NCBI GenBank assembly: GCA_964368645.1
Contig: CAYJBY010000002.1
Location: 62,001-126,000 of the forward strand
Direction of reading: 5' to 3'
DNA: 64,000 nt
DNA from: JAEDHM01 sp964368645
GTDB lineage: Bacteria > Bacillota > Clostridia > Christensenellales > CAG-1252
The translations under genes were made by a program, and so were the position numbers. Position 1 is the first letter of the stretch; every line of letters starts with the position of its first letter. Positions 43,166 through 51,507 of this stretch are shown piece after piece. Below the pieces are notes generated by a model. It was not told the origin of the DNA. It saw only the letters and a program-made list of their open reading frames with translations, and searched no databases.

Positions 43166-44164
43166 ATGAAAAAGGCATACGCGCTCGCGTTAGTAGTGGT
43201 TACAGTAACCGTTTTAACTACGGTTTTCGCCTTATGCGGTTGTGGATTATCCCGAAATCCCGACGGCTATGCTTTCGGCGTGTATTACAGCGTATCAATT
43301 GAAAACGGCAGCGTCAAGGCCAACGAAATATCCGCACTTTTGGATAGAATCGACAATACCTTTTCGCTCACTGTCAGCGATTCCGACCTGTCTGCCGTCA
43401 ACGCCGCCGCAGTGGGCGAAAGGACGGAGATTTCATCGGAAACAGCGGCACTTTTGAATTTTGCCGATACCGTTTACAGGGATACCGAGGGCGCGTTTAA
43501 TCCCTACGCATACTCCCTTGTTAAGCTTTGGGGCTTTGCTCCTCCTTTTTCGGAATTCGATACTCACAGCGTTCCGTCAGCTGACGCCATTGCCGCGCTT
43601 TTACCTGCCTGTAGTAACGTCGGCGTATCTCTCGGAGAGAATTATGTGACGCGCACTAACCCCGATACACTAATCGACCTTGGCGGAATGGCCAAGGGCT
43701 ATGCGGTAGGTCTGCTTGTTGATTATCTACAAAGTAAATCCAAGAATGCGCTTATAGATATCGGCGGCAATCTTGCCGCAGTCGGCAAGAGCTACAATAT
43801 CGGGTTAAGATGTCCCAGACCAAGCGAATACGGTTATTTGCTTTCCTTTACGCTTGAGGAGGGCTATACCTGCGCGACCAGCGGCGACTACGAAAAGTAC
43901 TTCGAGCAGGACGGCAAGAGGTACTGCCATATCATTGGAAAAGACGGATATTCCGCGCAATCCGATATAATTTCCGTTACCGTAATCGCTAAGGACGCGG
44001 CGTTAGCGGACGCACTTTCCACAGCGATTTTCGTTATGGGTGCGGAAAAGGGCGCGGAATATATAAAAACCTCAGGTTTATCCGCTATAATCGTAACTTC
44101 CGAGCGTAAGGTTGTTCCCATAGGCGTTCAGGTTACGATAAAGGACGGAGCATATAGCTTATGA
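43166..44164 (+). CDS. apbE: FAD:protein FMN transferase (ApbE), lipoprotein
   Basis: 332 residues. Residues 1-26 form a lipoprotein signal (lipobox ALCGC), so the enzyme acts outside the membrane. It covalently attaches FMN to threonine or serine of exported redox proteins. Motifs: RIDNTFS, DLGGMAKGYAVG, NALIDIGGNLAAVG, and the C-terminal ADALSTAIFVMG metal site. Starts a three-gene operon with a NusG-II protein and a Gx-type membrane protein (four-base overlaps). No FMN-binding substrate is encoded nearby. Confidence 0.93.
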   Translation: MKKAYALALVVVTVTVLTTVFALCGCGLSRNPDGYAFGVYYSVSIENGSVKANEISALLDRIDNTFSLTVSDSDLSAVNAAAVGERTEISSETAALLNFADTVYRDTEGAFNPYAYSLVKLWGFAPPFSEFDTHSVPSADAIAALLPACSNVGVSLGENYVTRTNPDTLIDLGGMAKGYAVGLLVDYLQSKSKNALIDIGGNLAAVGKSYNIGLRCPRPSEYGYLLSFTLEEGYTCATSGDYEKYFEQDGKRYCHIIGKDGYSAQSDIISVTVIAKDAALADALSTAIFVMGAEKGAEYIKTSGLSAIIVTSERKVVPIGVQVTIKDGAYSL

Positions 44165-44541
44165 ACAAACGTCTTGCCCATTATAGAAATAGCAAATATT
44201 TTGTATTATCCGATATTTTTATAATTGTTGCGGTTATAGTCGCAATAGTTGCTCTCCTGCTTGTTGTCTTTTTACCGCAAGAGGGGCAGACAGTAGAGAT
44301 TTTTTCCGACGGAGAGCTTGTCAAAACCATCGATTTATCCGATAGCACATCTTATCTTATCAACGGTGTAACAGTTTGCGTTAAGGACGGTAAAGCAACG
44401 GTCGCCGACTCCGACTGCCCCGATAAGCTATGCTGTAAAGCCAACGCAATTTCAAGGGCGGGAGAATGCATTATTTGTTTGCCTAACAGAGTTGTCGTGA
44501 GGATACACGGCAAAGGTGAAGTGGACGGTATCGCGCAATGA
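44161..44541 (+). CDS. NusG domain II membrane protein
   Basis: 126 residues. One N-terminal membrane helix (about 17-40) followed by an extracytoplasmic NusG-II beta domain with DCPDKLCCKANAISRAG and CIICLPNRVVVRI. The paired cysteines DCPDKLC/CIICLP are typical of this family, which often accompanies ApbE and Gx proteins in flavin-based export of electrons. Overlaps both neighbours by four bases. Confidence 0.88.
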   Translation: MNKRLAHYRNSKYFVLSDIFIIVAVIVAIVALLLVVFLPQEGQTVEIFSDGELVKTIDLSDSTSYLINGVTVCVKDGKATVADSDCPDKLCCKANAISRAGECIICLPNRVVVRIHGKGEVDGIAQ

Positions 44542-45287
44542 GTTTTAGAATTAAGAAACTTTCGGTTCTGGGATTACTAGCCGGGATAGCGGTAATCATA
44601 GGTTATGCGGAAAGCCTGTTGCCTCCGATTTTTTTTGCCGTTCCATACGCAAAACTGGGGCTATCCAACGCAGTTGTACTTCTTACCCTCGTACTATTCG
44701 GCTGGAAAGAAGGACTGCTGATACTGCTGATTAAATGCGGCTTCAGCGCGTTATTTGCAGGCAATCCCTTTATGCTCGTATATTCCTTATGTGGCGGTCT
44801 GCTGGCTTTCGGCGGTATGTGGGCGCTTCTGCTCGTTCATAAAAACAGTCTATCCGGAATAGGCGCTGTCGGCGGTATGCTCCACAACGTAGGTCAAGTT
44901 TGCGTTGCCGCCGTAATTACAAAAAGCACAGCAGTCTTTTTATTCTTACCCCACCTTACCCTTTTCGGCGCAATGGCGGGAATAATAACCGGAGCGATAT
45001 GCCACCTATTGGTGAAACGTGCTGTACCGCATACCTTTCTTACTTCGGATAACTCTGCAATAAACGTAAACCCCGACGTAGATGAAAGGGTTGCGGCTGA
45101 TACTTCGGCGGTTACTTCAAGTCAAACGGAAACGAATGCCGAAAAGACTGATTTTCTGACCGCAGGAAATTCAGGTGCGAGCAATTCCGATGAAGAGGGA
45201 CAGAATATAAACGGGATCAATGCGGACGTGTCAATCGAAACGTGTGACGACGGAGAAAGTGCAAGCGAAAAAAACATTGGGGAATAA
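44538..45287 (+). CDS. Gx transporter family / heptaprenyl diphosphate synthase component I-like membrane protein
   Basis: 249 residues. Residues 1-170 hold five or six helices with LLPPIFFAVPYAKLGLSNAVVLLTLVLFG and KCGFSALFAGNPFMLVYSLCGG, the signature of the HepPP_syn_1/Gx family. Members are annotated either as a quinone-side-chain synthase subunit or as a transporter, and some belong to extracellular electron transfer loci. Residues about 170-249 are an unusual hydrophilic, acidic, Ser/Asn-rich tail with no predicted fold. Confidence 0.82.
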   Translation: MSFRIKKLSVLGLLAGIAVIIGYAESLLPPIFFAVPYAKLGLSNAVVLLTLVLFGWKEGLLILLIKCGFSALFAGNPFMLVYSLCGGLLAFGGMWALLLVHKNSLSGIGAVGGMLHNVGQVCVAAVITKSTAVFLFLPHLTLFGAMAGIITGAICHLLVKRAVPHTFLTSDNSAINVNPDVDERVAADTSAVTSSQTETNAEKTDFLTAGNSGASNSDEEGQNINGINADVSIETCDDGESASEKNIGE

Positions 45288-45327
45288 CTCGCGAAGGTAC
45301 CTACTGCAACAGATTTTCAGAAAAGCC

Positions 45328-45356
45328 TTGAAAATCCAAATCCGTTATTGTATAAT
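45328..45356 (+). promoter_or_regulatory. Promoter of the membrane-protein pair
   Basis: TTGAAA, 17-base spacer, TATAAT; 17 bases before the ATG at 45374. Confidence 0.8.
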
Positions 45357-45373
45357 ATAGAATAGGTAAATAT

Positions 45374-46201
45374 ATGAGATATATAAAACTTACTTTGGCG
45401 TATATGAAAAACAAGCATTACTGGAAACTGATGCTACTGCTGCTAATCCCTGCGGTATTGTTATCGTTGATTTCCTCTTACGGCACCACAGCTTCGTTTT
45501 TCGTCAATTTTTTTAATTGCGACCTCACCAAATTCGAGGCGGTTTTTTCGCTTTTCACCGAGCTTTCCACCCGAACTTGGCTGCGGCTGTTGTTATTTGC
45601 ACTGCTTGCTGTGGTGATGTCCGCTTTCTTTGCGATTACCGTAGGCGTCGTTTACAAGCATATGCGCACAGGCAGGTTTTTACTGCGTAATATTCCCAAG
45701 AGGATTAACGAGAATTTTTTACCTGCTCTGTTTACAATACTTGCGATTTATCTAATCGTGTTCCTATTCGGCTTATTCGTTGCGATTTTCGTTTATTTCT
45801 GGTTTTGGGCAACGAAGAATATGATCGCTACTTTTGTAATGTCCTTGATTTCGATGCTGATTATCTTTGCCTTTTTGGTAATTTTTATCAGCCTTTTATG
45901 CCTAACCTGTCCTTATATAGTAGCTACGGGCAAAGGACTCTTTTCAGCGGTCAGCGCGTCCATCAAGACCACGCGAAGCAAGCTTTTCAGCATTATTATC
46001 GCAATGCTTTTACCCCTACTGCCTATGGCGGCGTTGGAATACGGCGTAAGCTTTGCCAATATCTATGCTCTTTCCTTGGTAATCGATACGCTAATCAATT
46101 CGGTGATGTTTTCCTATTACCCCGTTTTGTTCTTTGTGATATTCTACGACATTAACGGTTGGGAAAGAGAAGACTTAAAACTAATCAACACCCTTTATTA
46201 G
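45374..46201 (+). CDS. Polytopic membrane protein of unknown function
   Basis: 275 residues with about six hydrophobic helices (first at about 18-35, last at about 230-258) and short basic loops; no catalytic motif recognised. The repeated pattern of paired helices joined by ...IKTTRSKLFSIIIAML resembles DUF975-type or glycerophosphoryl-diester-phosphodiesterase membrane domains, but not enough to name. It has its own promoter and a weak AGG site, and is followed after eight bases by a second membrane protein, probably a partner. Confidence 0.7.
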   Translation: MRYIKLTLAYMKNKHYWKLMLLLLIPAVLLSLISSYGTTASFFVNFFNCDLTKFEAVFSLFTELSTRTWLRLLLFALLAVVMSAFFAITVGVVYKHMRTGRFLLRNIPKRINENFLPALFTILAIYLIVFLFGLFVAIFVYFWFWATKNMIATFVMSLISMLIIFAFLVIFISLLCLTCPYIVATGKGLFSAVSASIKTTRSKLFSIIIAMLLPLLPMAALEYGVSFANIYALSLVIDTLINSVMFSYYPVLFFVIFYDINGWEREDLKLINTLY

Positions 46202-46209
46202 GAGTTATT

Positions 46210-47139
46210 ATGACGATTAAGCATACCCTTAACATATTTTTTACTAATTTTACCCTTTTATATAAGGTTTTTATCTACTTCATAATCGTTGCCATAATTA
46301 TTACGGCTATTGCGTCCGCCGCACTGAGTCCGACTTACAGCCTACTTAAAAGCGAGTTTGAGGCAAGCGGTTTTTCGGAGTCAGTCAAGGATACCTTTCA
46401 TAAGCTCGTAAGCGGCGACGTCAACTTTTTGGAAAGCCTAAAAAACGCCGCGTCCGACTTTAACGCTATGCTTGAATCCATCAAGAGTTTGCGCTCCAAT
46501 CTTATCGGAGCATTTTGCATTCTTCTTGCCTTTGTCCTAATTTTTATATTTATTTTCCGTATGGCGCAGCTGCCGTTCACCAACGTAATTAACCAATTTA
46601 TGAGCGTGGGAAATCGTTTCGGTTTTTTGAACGACTACGTTCTTGATCTCAAACGCTCTGCTTTGTACGCGCTCTTTTCGACCTTAATAGTATTCCCCAT
46701 ATCCTTGGGTTTCGGCATTGGGTTGATATATCTCTTTTTTGCGACGTTTAAGGCTATTAGACTCTTTGCTTTACCGATTATATTCATTATTTGGCTGTTG
46801 ATTTCTTCTCTGAAATCCACTTTCTTCTGCGGTTGGCTCCCTGCCATTGTCAAGGACGATAAAAAACTTTTCGAAGGTTTAGCTCACGGTTTCAAAAGCA
46901 TAAAAGGACGTTTCGGACGGATTTTCGTTTGCTATTTGACGGCACGAATGTTATTGGTAATCGCCTGCGGCATTCTGTCGGTGTTCACCTTCGGCGCAGG
47001 TACTTTGATAACGATTCCCCTTTGCATTGTATTTCTGAAAACGCTGGAGCTTGTTATTTATTACAACTGCAATGATTACAACTACTATGTAGATAAGGAT
47101 AAGGTCAATACTACAAGCATTTACAACGAATACAAATAA
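46210..47139 (+). CDS. Polytopic membrane protein of unknown function
   Basis: 309 residues from the ATG at 46210 (AGGAG five bases ahead; the longer reading overlaps the upstream gene). About six helices, with an extracytoplasmic stretch at about 40-95 that is helical and polar (LLKSEFEASGFSESVKDTFHKL). Ends YVDKDKVNTTSIYNEYK. Same gene unit as the preceding membrane protein and closed by a terminator. Family not recognised. Confidence 0.7.
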   Translation: MTIKHTLNIFFTNFTLLYKVFIYFIIVAIIITAIASAALSPTYSLLKSEFEASGFSESVKDTFHKLVSGDVNFLESLKNAASDFNAMLESIKSLRSNLIGAFCILLAFVLIFIFIFRMAQLPFTNVINQFMSVGNRFGFLNDYVLDLKRSALYALFSTLIVFPISLGFGIGLIYLFFATFKAIRLFALPIIFIIWLLISSLKSTFFCGWLPAIVKDDKKLFEGLAHGFKSIKGRFGRIFVCYLTARMLLVIACGILSVFTFGAGTLITIPLCIVFLKTLELVIYYNCNDYNYYVDKDKVNTTSIYNEYK

Positions 47140-47154
47140 TAATTTCACAACTTA

Positions 47155-47189
47155 CAAAAAAGCAGTATCGTTATCGAATACTGCTTTTT
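47155..47189 (+). terminator. Terminator after the membrane-protein pair
   Basis: Stem AAAAAAGCAGTAT/ATACTGCTTTTTT. The 47190-47350 stretch that follows holds nothing I recognise. Confidence 0.85.
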
Positions 47190-47350
47190 TCGCTCTCATT
47201 ATCCAAAAACCTTTTACCGACAAGAACGGCAAAACGGTTTAACCGCAGGTCGGCAAATACATTAGACTTAACAACGCTATACGGATTAAGGCAAAAAAGT
47301 AAACGTACATCAGAGCGCATAGCGGTTTACCTTATGTAAGGTGCGCGAAG

Positions 47351-48232
47351 TTACTTATCGGTTGCCGTCTTAAAGGGAGGAATAAACTCCTCGTTAGCAG
47401 AGCTAAGCTCCTGAACAAAGCAATTTTTTACGCCTAACTTATTAAGGTGCGCGACTACCGCCTTGTACTCCAAGGGCTTTAGCTTGCGGTTAATCTCGGG
47501 ATATTCGGCGGCTCTGCCGTACGGCACGTACTGGCACATTGCCGAAAGGAACACATTATCGCCGTAGGTCGCGTAAAGGTAGTCAAAAACCTGCTTGCTG
47601 TCCTCAACACAGTTGGGTAAGACCAAATTGCGGATTATCGTACCTCTTTGCATAATGCCGTCCTTAAGTACGGCAGGACCTGTTTGACGATACATCTCCC
47701 CTATAGCCGCCTGAGCTGTTTGAGGATAATCCTCCCGTCCCGAATAACGCGCAGATAAGGATTTGCTAAAGTATTTCATATCGGGCAGATAAACGTCAAT
47801 AAGTCCGTCCAGTTCACGCAAGGTTGATACCTTGTCGTAACCGCCTGTGTTATACACCACGGGTACAGGCGGACGGTATATCGTAAGCGCGTCCTTGACG
47901 ACGTGGGCGTAGTGAGTTGGATTAACAAAATTGATATTATGAGCACCCTCGGCAACCAAACGCCGCATATCCTCGATTAAGCGTTCAATCGTGTAGGCTT
48001 CGCCGCCGCGCAACGCACTGATTTCGTAGTTTTGGCAGAATACACAGCCCAAGGAACACCCTGAAAAGAATATGGTACCGCTTCCGCGCGTACCGCTTAT
48101 TATCGGCTCTTCCCAATAGTGCAAAGCGGCTCGGGCAACTTTGGGAACGGCGGTCACACCGCACCTTCCCACTGCTTTTGTGCGGTCCACGCCGCAGTTA
48201 TTCGGACACAAATCACATTTTTGTACGTTCAA
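47351..48232 (-). CDS. PflX-type radical SAM protein
   Basis: 293 residues. Radical SAM cysteines in FFSGCSLGCVFCQN (CxxxCxxC), preceded by CDLCPNNCGVD and GRCG cysteines that suggest an extra metal or cluster site. This is the pattern of PflX (COG1313), a relative of pyruvate formate-lyase activase with no proven role. The start is a TTG that directly follows the stop of a nine-codon upstream ORF; no ATG in frame fits. No glycyl-radical enzyme is nearby. Confidence 0.85.
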   Translation of the reverse strand: MNVQKCDLCPNNCGVDRTKAVGRCGVTAVPKVARAALHYWEEPIISGTRGSGTIFFSGCSLGCVFCQNYEISALRGGEAYTIERLIEDMRRLVAEGAHNINFVNPTHYAHVVKDALTIYRPPVPVVYNTGGYDKVSTLRELDGLIDVYLPDMKYFSKSLSARYSGREDYPQTAQAAIGEMYRQTGPAVLKDGIMQRGTIIRNLVLPNCVEDSKQVFDYLYATYGDNVFLSAMCQYVPYGRAAEYPEINRKLKPLEYKAVVAHLNKLGVKNCFVQELSSANEEFIPPFKTATDK

Positions 48233-48262
48233 TTATAAAAATCCGTTCCTTTTTTGTGGCAT
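48233..48262 (-). CDS. Possible nine-residue leader peptide before pflX
   Basis: ATG CCA ... TTA TAA encodes MPQKRNGFL and its stop codon abuts the TTG start of the radical SAM gene in the same frame. The ATG lies seven bases after a TATAAT box and has no Shine-Dalgarno. It may let ribosomes reinitiate at the TTG, or it may be chance. Confidence 0.3.
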   Translation of the reverse strand: MPQKRNGFL

Positions 48263-48269
48263 TATGTAA

Positions 48270-48298
48270 ATTATACAAAAAAGTTCTTAAAAAATCAA
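48270..48298 (-). promoter_or_regulatory. Promoter of the PflX-type gene
   Basis: TTGATT, 17-base spacer, TATAAT. Divergent from the tRNA-Leu promoter only ten bases away. Confidence 0.75.
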
Positions 48299-48307
48299 CG
48301 TAAAGGA

Positions 48308-48337
48308 TTGACAAAGCCTAATTCCATATAATAAAAT
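48308..48337 (+). promoter_or_regulatory. Promoter of tRNA-Leu(GAG)
   Basis: TTGACA, 18-base spacer, TAAAAT; 17 bases before the tRNA. Confidence 0.65.
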
Positions 48338-48354
48338 AGTTTTGCTTTACAGAT

Positions 48355-48437
48355 GCGACTGTGGCGGAATAGGCAGACGCGTACGTTTGAGGGGCGTATG
48401 GTAACACGTATGGGTTCAAGTCCCATCAGTCGCACCA
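48355..48437 (+). tRNA. tRNA-Leu (anticodon GAG)
   Basis: Class II tRNA with encoded CCA. Acceptor GCGACTG/CAGTCGC pairs perfectly. Anticodon stem TACGT/GCGTA encloses TTGAGGG, giving GAG. T-arm ATGGGTTCAAGTCCCAT. Confidence 0.94.
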
Positions 48438-48890
48438 AAAGACGAGTTAATCTCGTCTTTTTTGTTATATAGCGGAAAAGCGTCAATCCTATACCCTTTG
48501 CAAAAAAGCAATCTGCGGACTTGAACGGGTATTGCTTAAGCAACTTACTGTGTACGTTGCGGCTATACCCCGGCGTGATAGCCGAATCTCTACAATCTGC
48601 AAAAGCTCCAAAGCTCATATAAGTACCTACTAGGCTATTATCTGCCCCAAAACTTCGGCGGAGCAAGTCCCATCAGTCGCACCAAAAGACGAGTTAATCT
48701 CGTCTTTTTTTGTTATATAACGGAAAATCGGCAATCCTATAACCCTTGCAAAAAAGCAATCTGCGGACTTGAACGGGTATTGCTTAAGCAACTTACTGTG
48801 TACGTTGCGGCTATACCCCGGCGTGATAGCCGAATCTGTACAATCGGCTAAAGCTCTTAAACTCATATAAGTACGTACTCTGTTATGACT
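48417..48890. repeat. Tandem duplication of a tRNA 3' end, terminator and structured unit
   Basis: Two copies of about 225-235 bp (48417-48645 and 48664-48890, period 247). Each begins with the last 21 bases of tRNA-Leu(GAG), continues with the terminator, and then a highly conserved block of about 110 bases. That block holds the palindrome TTGCTTAAGCAA and the hairpin CGGCTAT/ATAGCCG. Conservation is highest in the structured block and drops at the 3' edge. No supported coding sequence; a reverse-strand ORF crosses both copies and the tRNA and is treated as spurious. Confidence 0.85.
48441..48463 (+). terminator. Terminator after tRNA-Leu(GAG)
   Basis: Stem GACGAG/CTCGTC with five-base loop, then six T. 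A second copy lies at 48688-48710. Confidence 0.85.
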
Positions 48891-48941
48891 CTATTCGTTT
48901 ATGTTTACCGTTTTATCAATTCTGCACCGTAAAACAAAAAA

Positions 48942-49004
48942 ACGCATTTGCTATGCCGTGTATCGATAAATTGTTCACTTATCAATCACGAGCCGCAAAT
49001 GCGT
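48942..49004 (-). terminator. Terminator after the orphan lipoprotein gene
   Basis: Ten-bp outer stem ACGCATTTGC/GCAAATGCGT with a structured 43-base loop. In the minus direction it runs into seven T; 25 bases after the gene's stop. Confidence 0.7.
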
Positions 49005-49028
49005 CCTTTTTATCGTTAAAACTTTAGG

Positions 49029-51047
49029 TTACTCTGTAAACAGGCAAATGTAAACGTCTATACCATTGATAAGCGTTTTCGTAAAGTCTTTACCGTACTT
49101 GAAGGTTACTTCCGTCCTACCGCCCTTTTGGACACCGTACTTATTGCTCATCGCGGTATCCATACAGGAGGATACGTACAAAACGTCATTTTCCCGCGCA
49201 TTGGGATCGGCAGGAGAAACCGTCGAAACGGTGTAATAACTGTCCTTTTCAGCAACGGTGATACCGCTCATTACTTCGGAATATTGTTCCGAATAAGTCA
49301 GCAAAACGTAAATATCGGAATTGCAATTAACGGTTATACTTCCATTGCTATAACTTGCGTCCTTAATTTTAAGAGTTGTCGTGCCGCTTACTATTACTAC
49401 GTCGTCACCCTCTTGCGTAATAGTAGAGTTACTTTCCGTTAGCCGCTCGCTTGAAGCAAATTCCGAATTCGCTGTGTTCTGCACAGCTAGATACGCATTA
49501 AGTTCCAACGTCTTAGAACTAATCGTTCCGAAGGATACACTGATATTAGACATAGCTTCCACTGCGCTAATACAGTAAGTGGAAGCCACGCCTGCATCGG
49601 AGCCGTTAGAGTTGCACAGCCTAATGCTGTAATCGTTGTTAGCATCAAGCTTGAAGAATACCGTTCCGAAAAAATCCTGTTCGGGTATAGAGAAAGCCAA
49701 AGAACGGTTAGAATAGACGTTACCGAGAAGTTTATCGTTGAGAAAAACCGGTGCCTCGGAGGTAGCAGAACCGAATGATATGGCGAATATAGTATTGTTA
49801 TTAACGTCCCACGCATTAGAGATATCCTTTTTGATATAGTAATGGCTAATGCCGTTCGGGTCCTTGTACAAGAAGCAATTCTCGCCCTCATTGGTACCGA
49901 TTTCCGAAAATGCAAAGTATTCTGACGTCACGGTCACCTTGGAAACTGTATAGTTAATGCCGCTTATAGCAGGAAGCGTGATCTCTCTGTAATCATTCGC
50001 AACGAAAGCAGAAGAAACTGCAAAGCCGCTGACTGTTATAGCGGAACTGTTATAGTTAAAGCAATACCAGCCTTCAGCATCGGGCGTTATAGTCTGCGTG
50101 CCTTGTTTAACGATGATACCCGATACGTCAAGCAGTTCGTTAAAATTCCCCAACTTACCGTAAAAATTGGAGATATTCTGAACGGTGGGAGTAAGCATAT
50201 ATTCTTCGGAGTTATTCTTCTGTGAATAGAAACCCGAAAAATAGGATACGTCGCCCACAGGCTCAAAGGTCTCATCTGCCGAGAAGCTGACAGTCGAAGA
50301 CGTATCGACGGTAAAATTCACATCAGATAATAACTCTACGTAGCATAACTGACTTTCGGTCTTGGGCTGAAACGACGACATAGTCAGATAAATATTATAT
50401 TCACGGTCAAGCAACGACGGAGTATAATCATAAGTAACTTTTTTGCCGTCCTCTGCAAAGAATTCCAGCATTACTCTGTCGCCGTAATAAAAAACATAAT
50501 CCTTTAGCTCGGAGAGCGTAGGCAAGTCGGTAAGAATCTCGGTATAATCCTTTTGTACGCTTCTTGCTCCGTCATAGTTATTCAAACGGTATATGCCGGC
50601 AACCTTAACGTTCTTAATACCGCAGACGCTCATATCCTCTAAGGTCGGCAAACTAAGGGTAAACTTTTGAGGAGTTACACCGCTGATTACAACATTAACT
50701 GCTGCGGTGGGGGTAAAATTATACGTATATGCGTTATTTGTGAGCTGATCAGTGTGCTCCATAGTAACAGGCACGCCGTTAAATGTAACGATCATATCCT
50801 CGCCGGAATATTTTTCGCCCAAAATAATCGAAAAATTAACGGCTTTGCCGCCAATAAGATAATCCTTGTTATTAGTTTCGTTATGCGACGTGGAATCAAA
50901 CCCGGCATTTATTACCCCGGCACAATCAGCGGTGATTGAAAACTCATACTCTGCTTCGCTTTCAGTATTATCACAAGCAACGAGGAAACAAGCGAGCATT
51001 GCGATCAGCAATACCGCAAAAACAAGAGATAATCCATATTTTTTCAT
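49029..51047 (-). CDS. Orphan surface lipoprotein, 672 aa
   Basis: The ATG at 51047 has GGAGGG six bases ahead. The first 25 residues are a lipoprotein signal with lipobox FLVAC. The rest is polar, rich in Ser, Thr, Asn and aromatic residues and predicted beta-rich, like a multi-domain surface or adhesion protein; no enzymatic motif, repeat or LPXTG seen. Single-gene unit with a consensus-like promoter and its own terminator. Function unknown. Confidence 0.75.
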   Translation of the reverse strand: MKKYGLSLVFAVLLIAMLACFLVACDNTESEAEYEFSITADCAGVINAGFDSTSHNETNNKDYLIGGKAVNFSIILGEKYSGEDMIVTFNGVPVTMEHTDQLTNNAYTYNFTPTAAVNVVISGVTPQKFTLSLPTLEDMSVCGIKNVKVAGIYRLNNYDGARSVQKDYTEILTDLPTLSELKDYVFYYGDRVMLEFFAEDGKKVTYDYTPSLLDREYNIYLTMSSFQPKTESQLCYVELLSDVNFTVDTSSTVSFSADETFEPVGDVSYFSGFYSQKNNSEEYMLTPTVQNISNFYGKLGNFNELLDVSGIIVKQGTQTITPDAEGWYCFNYNSSAITVSGFAVSSAFVANDYREITLPAISGINYTVSKVTVTSEYFAFSEIGTNEGENCFLYKDPNGISHYYIKKDISNAWDVNNNTIFAISFGSATSEAPVFLNDKLLGNVYSNRSLAFSIPEQDFFGTVFFKLDANNDYSIRLCNSNGSDAGVASTYCISAVEAMSNISVSFGTISSKTLELNAYLAVQNTANSEFASSERLTESNSTITQEGDDVVIVSGTTTLKIKDASYSNGSITVNCNSDIYVLLTYSEQYSEVMSGITVAEKDSYYTVSTVSPADPNARENDVLYVSSCMDTAMSNKYGVQKGGRTEVTFKYGKDFTKTLINGIDVYICLFTE

Positions 51048-51077
51048 AATTTGCCCTCCCATAAACATCATTTCATT

Positions 51078-51107
51078 ATTATACCCTATATGCGGTTGAC
51101 TTGTAAA
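51078..51107 (-). promoter_or_regulatory. Promoter of the orphan lipoprotein gene
   Basis: TTTACA, 18-base spacer, TATAAT; 30 bases before the ATG at 51047. Confidence 0.7.
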
Positions 51108-51255
51108 GTAGGTATTATAAGTTTTTCGTCGATTACCGCATTGTAGAAGGATATATCCTCAGCTCTATAATAAGCTAATCGCCAAACCGATCGGTCTTAC
51201 CCTTAAAATGCGTTTTTAGTTTTCGGAAACAGCTAATAAAAAAATCGGCTATGCC

Positions 51256-51284
51256 TTGACACTGCTTTCTAAAGGTGATAATAT
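51256..51284 (+). promoter_or_regulatory. Promoter with a long leader ahead of the TerD-like gene
   Basis: Perfect TTGACA, 17-base spacer, TAATAT with a TGA extended -10. The next gene starts 237 bases downstream, so either a long 5' leader or a small RNA is made. Nothing else is recognised between 51108 and 51255. Confidence 0.7.
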
Positions 51285-51478
51285 GATTATTATTGTAAAT
51301 TCCGTACAGCTAATTAAATTGTAGCTAGCAGGGCTTACTTTTTGAGGGAAAAAAGTTCTGCGATTCACAGTTTTATTTGCAGCTAACGATGCTTATTTTG
51401 TCGAAAGACGCTTGACTGATAATCAATTTAGTGTCGTGATTCGCTTTAGCTGTACGGGGTTTGCATAATTAATATTGC

Positions 51479-51507
51479 ACGAGGTTGGATTTTTTGCAGA
51501 GCCTCGT
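51479..51507 (+). promoter_or_regulatory. Hairpin just upstream of the TerD-like gene
   Basis: ACGAGG/CCTCGT six-bp stem with a 17-base loop containing six T. It ends one base before the GGAG ribosome binding site, so it could influence translation. Confidence 0.4.

Noticed and set aside
48295..48866. Two reverse-strand ORFs (123 and 78 codons) with shared sequence across the tRNA-Leu repeats
   Set aside because: They are antisense to the tRNA and terminators and are similar only because the underlying DNA is duplicated; no ribosome binding site fits.
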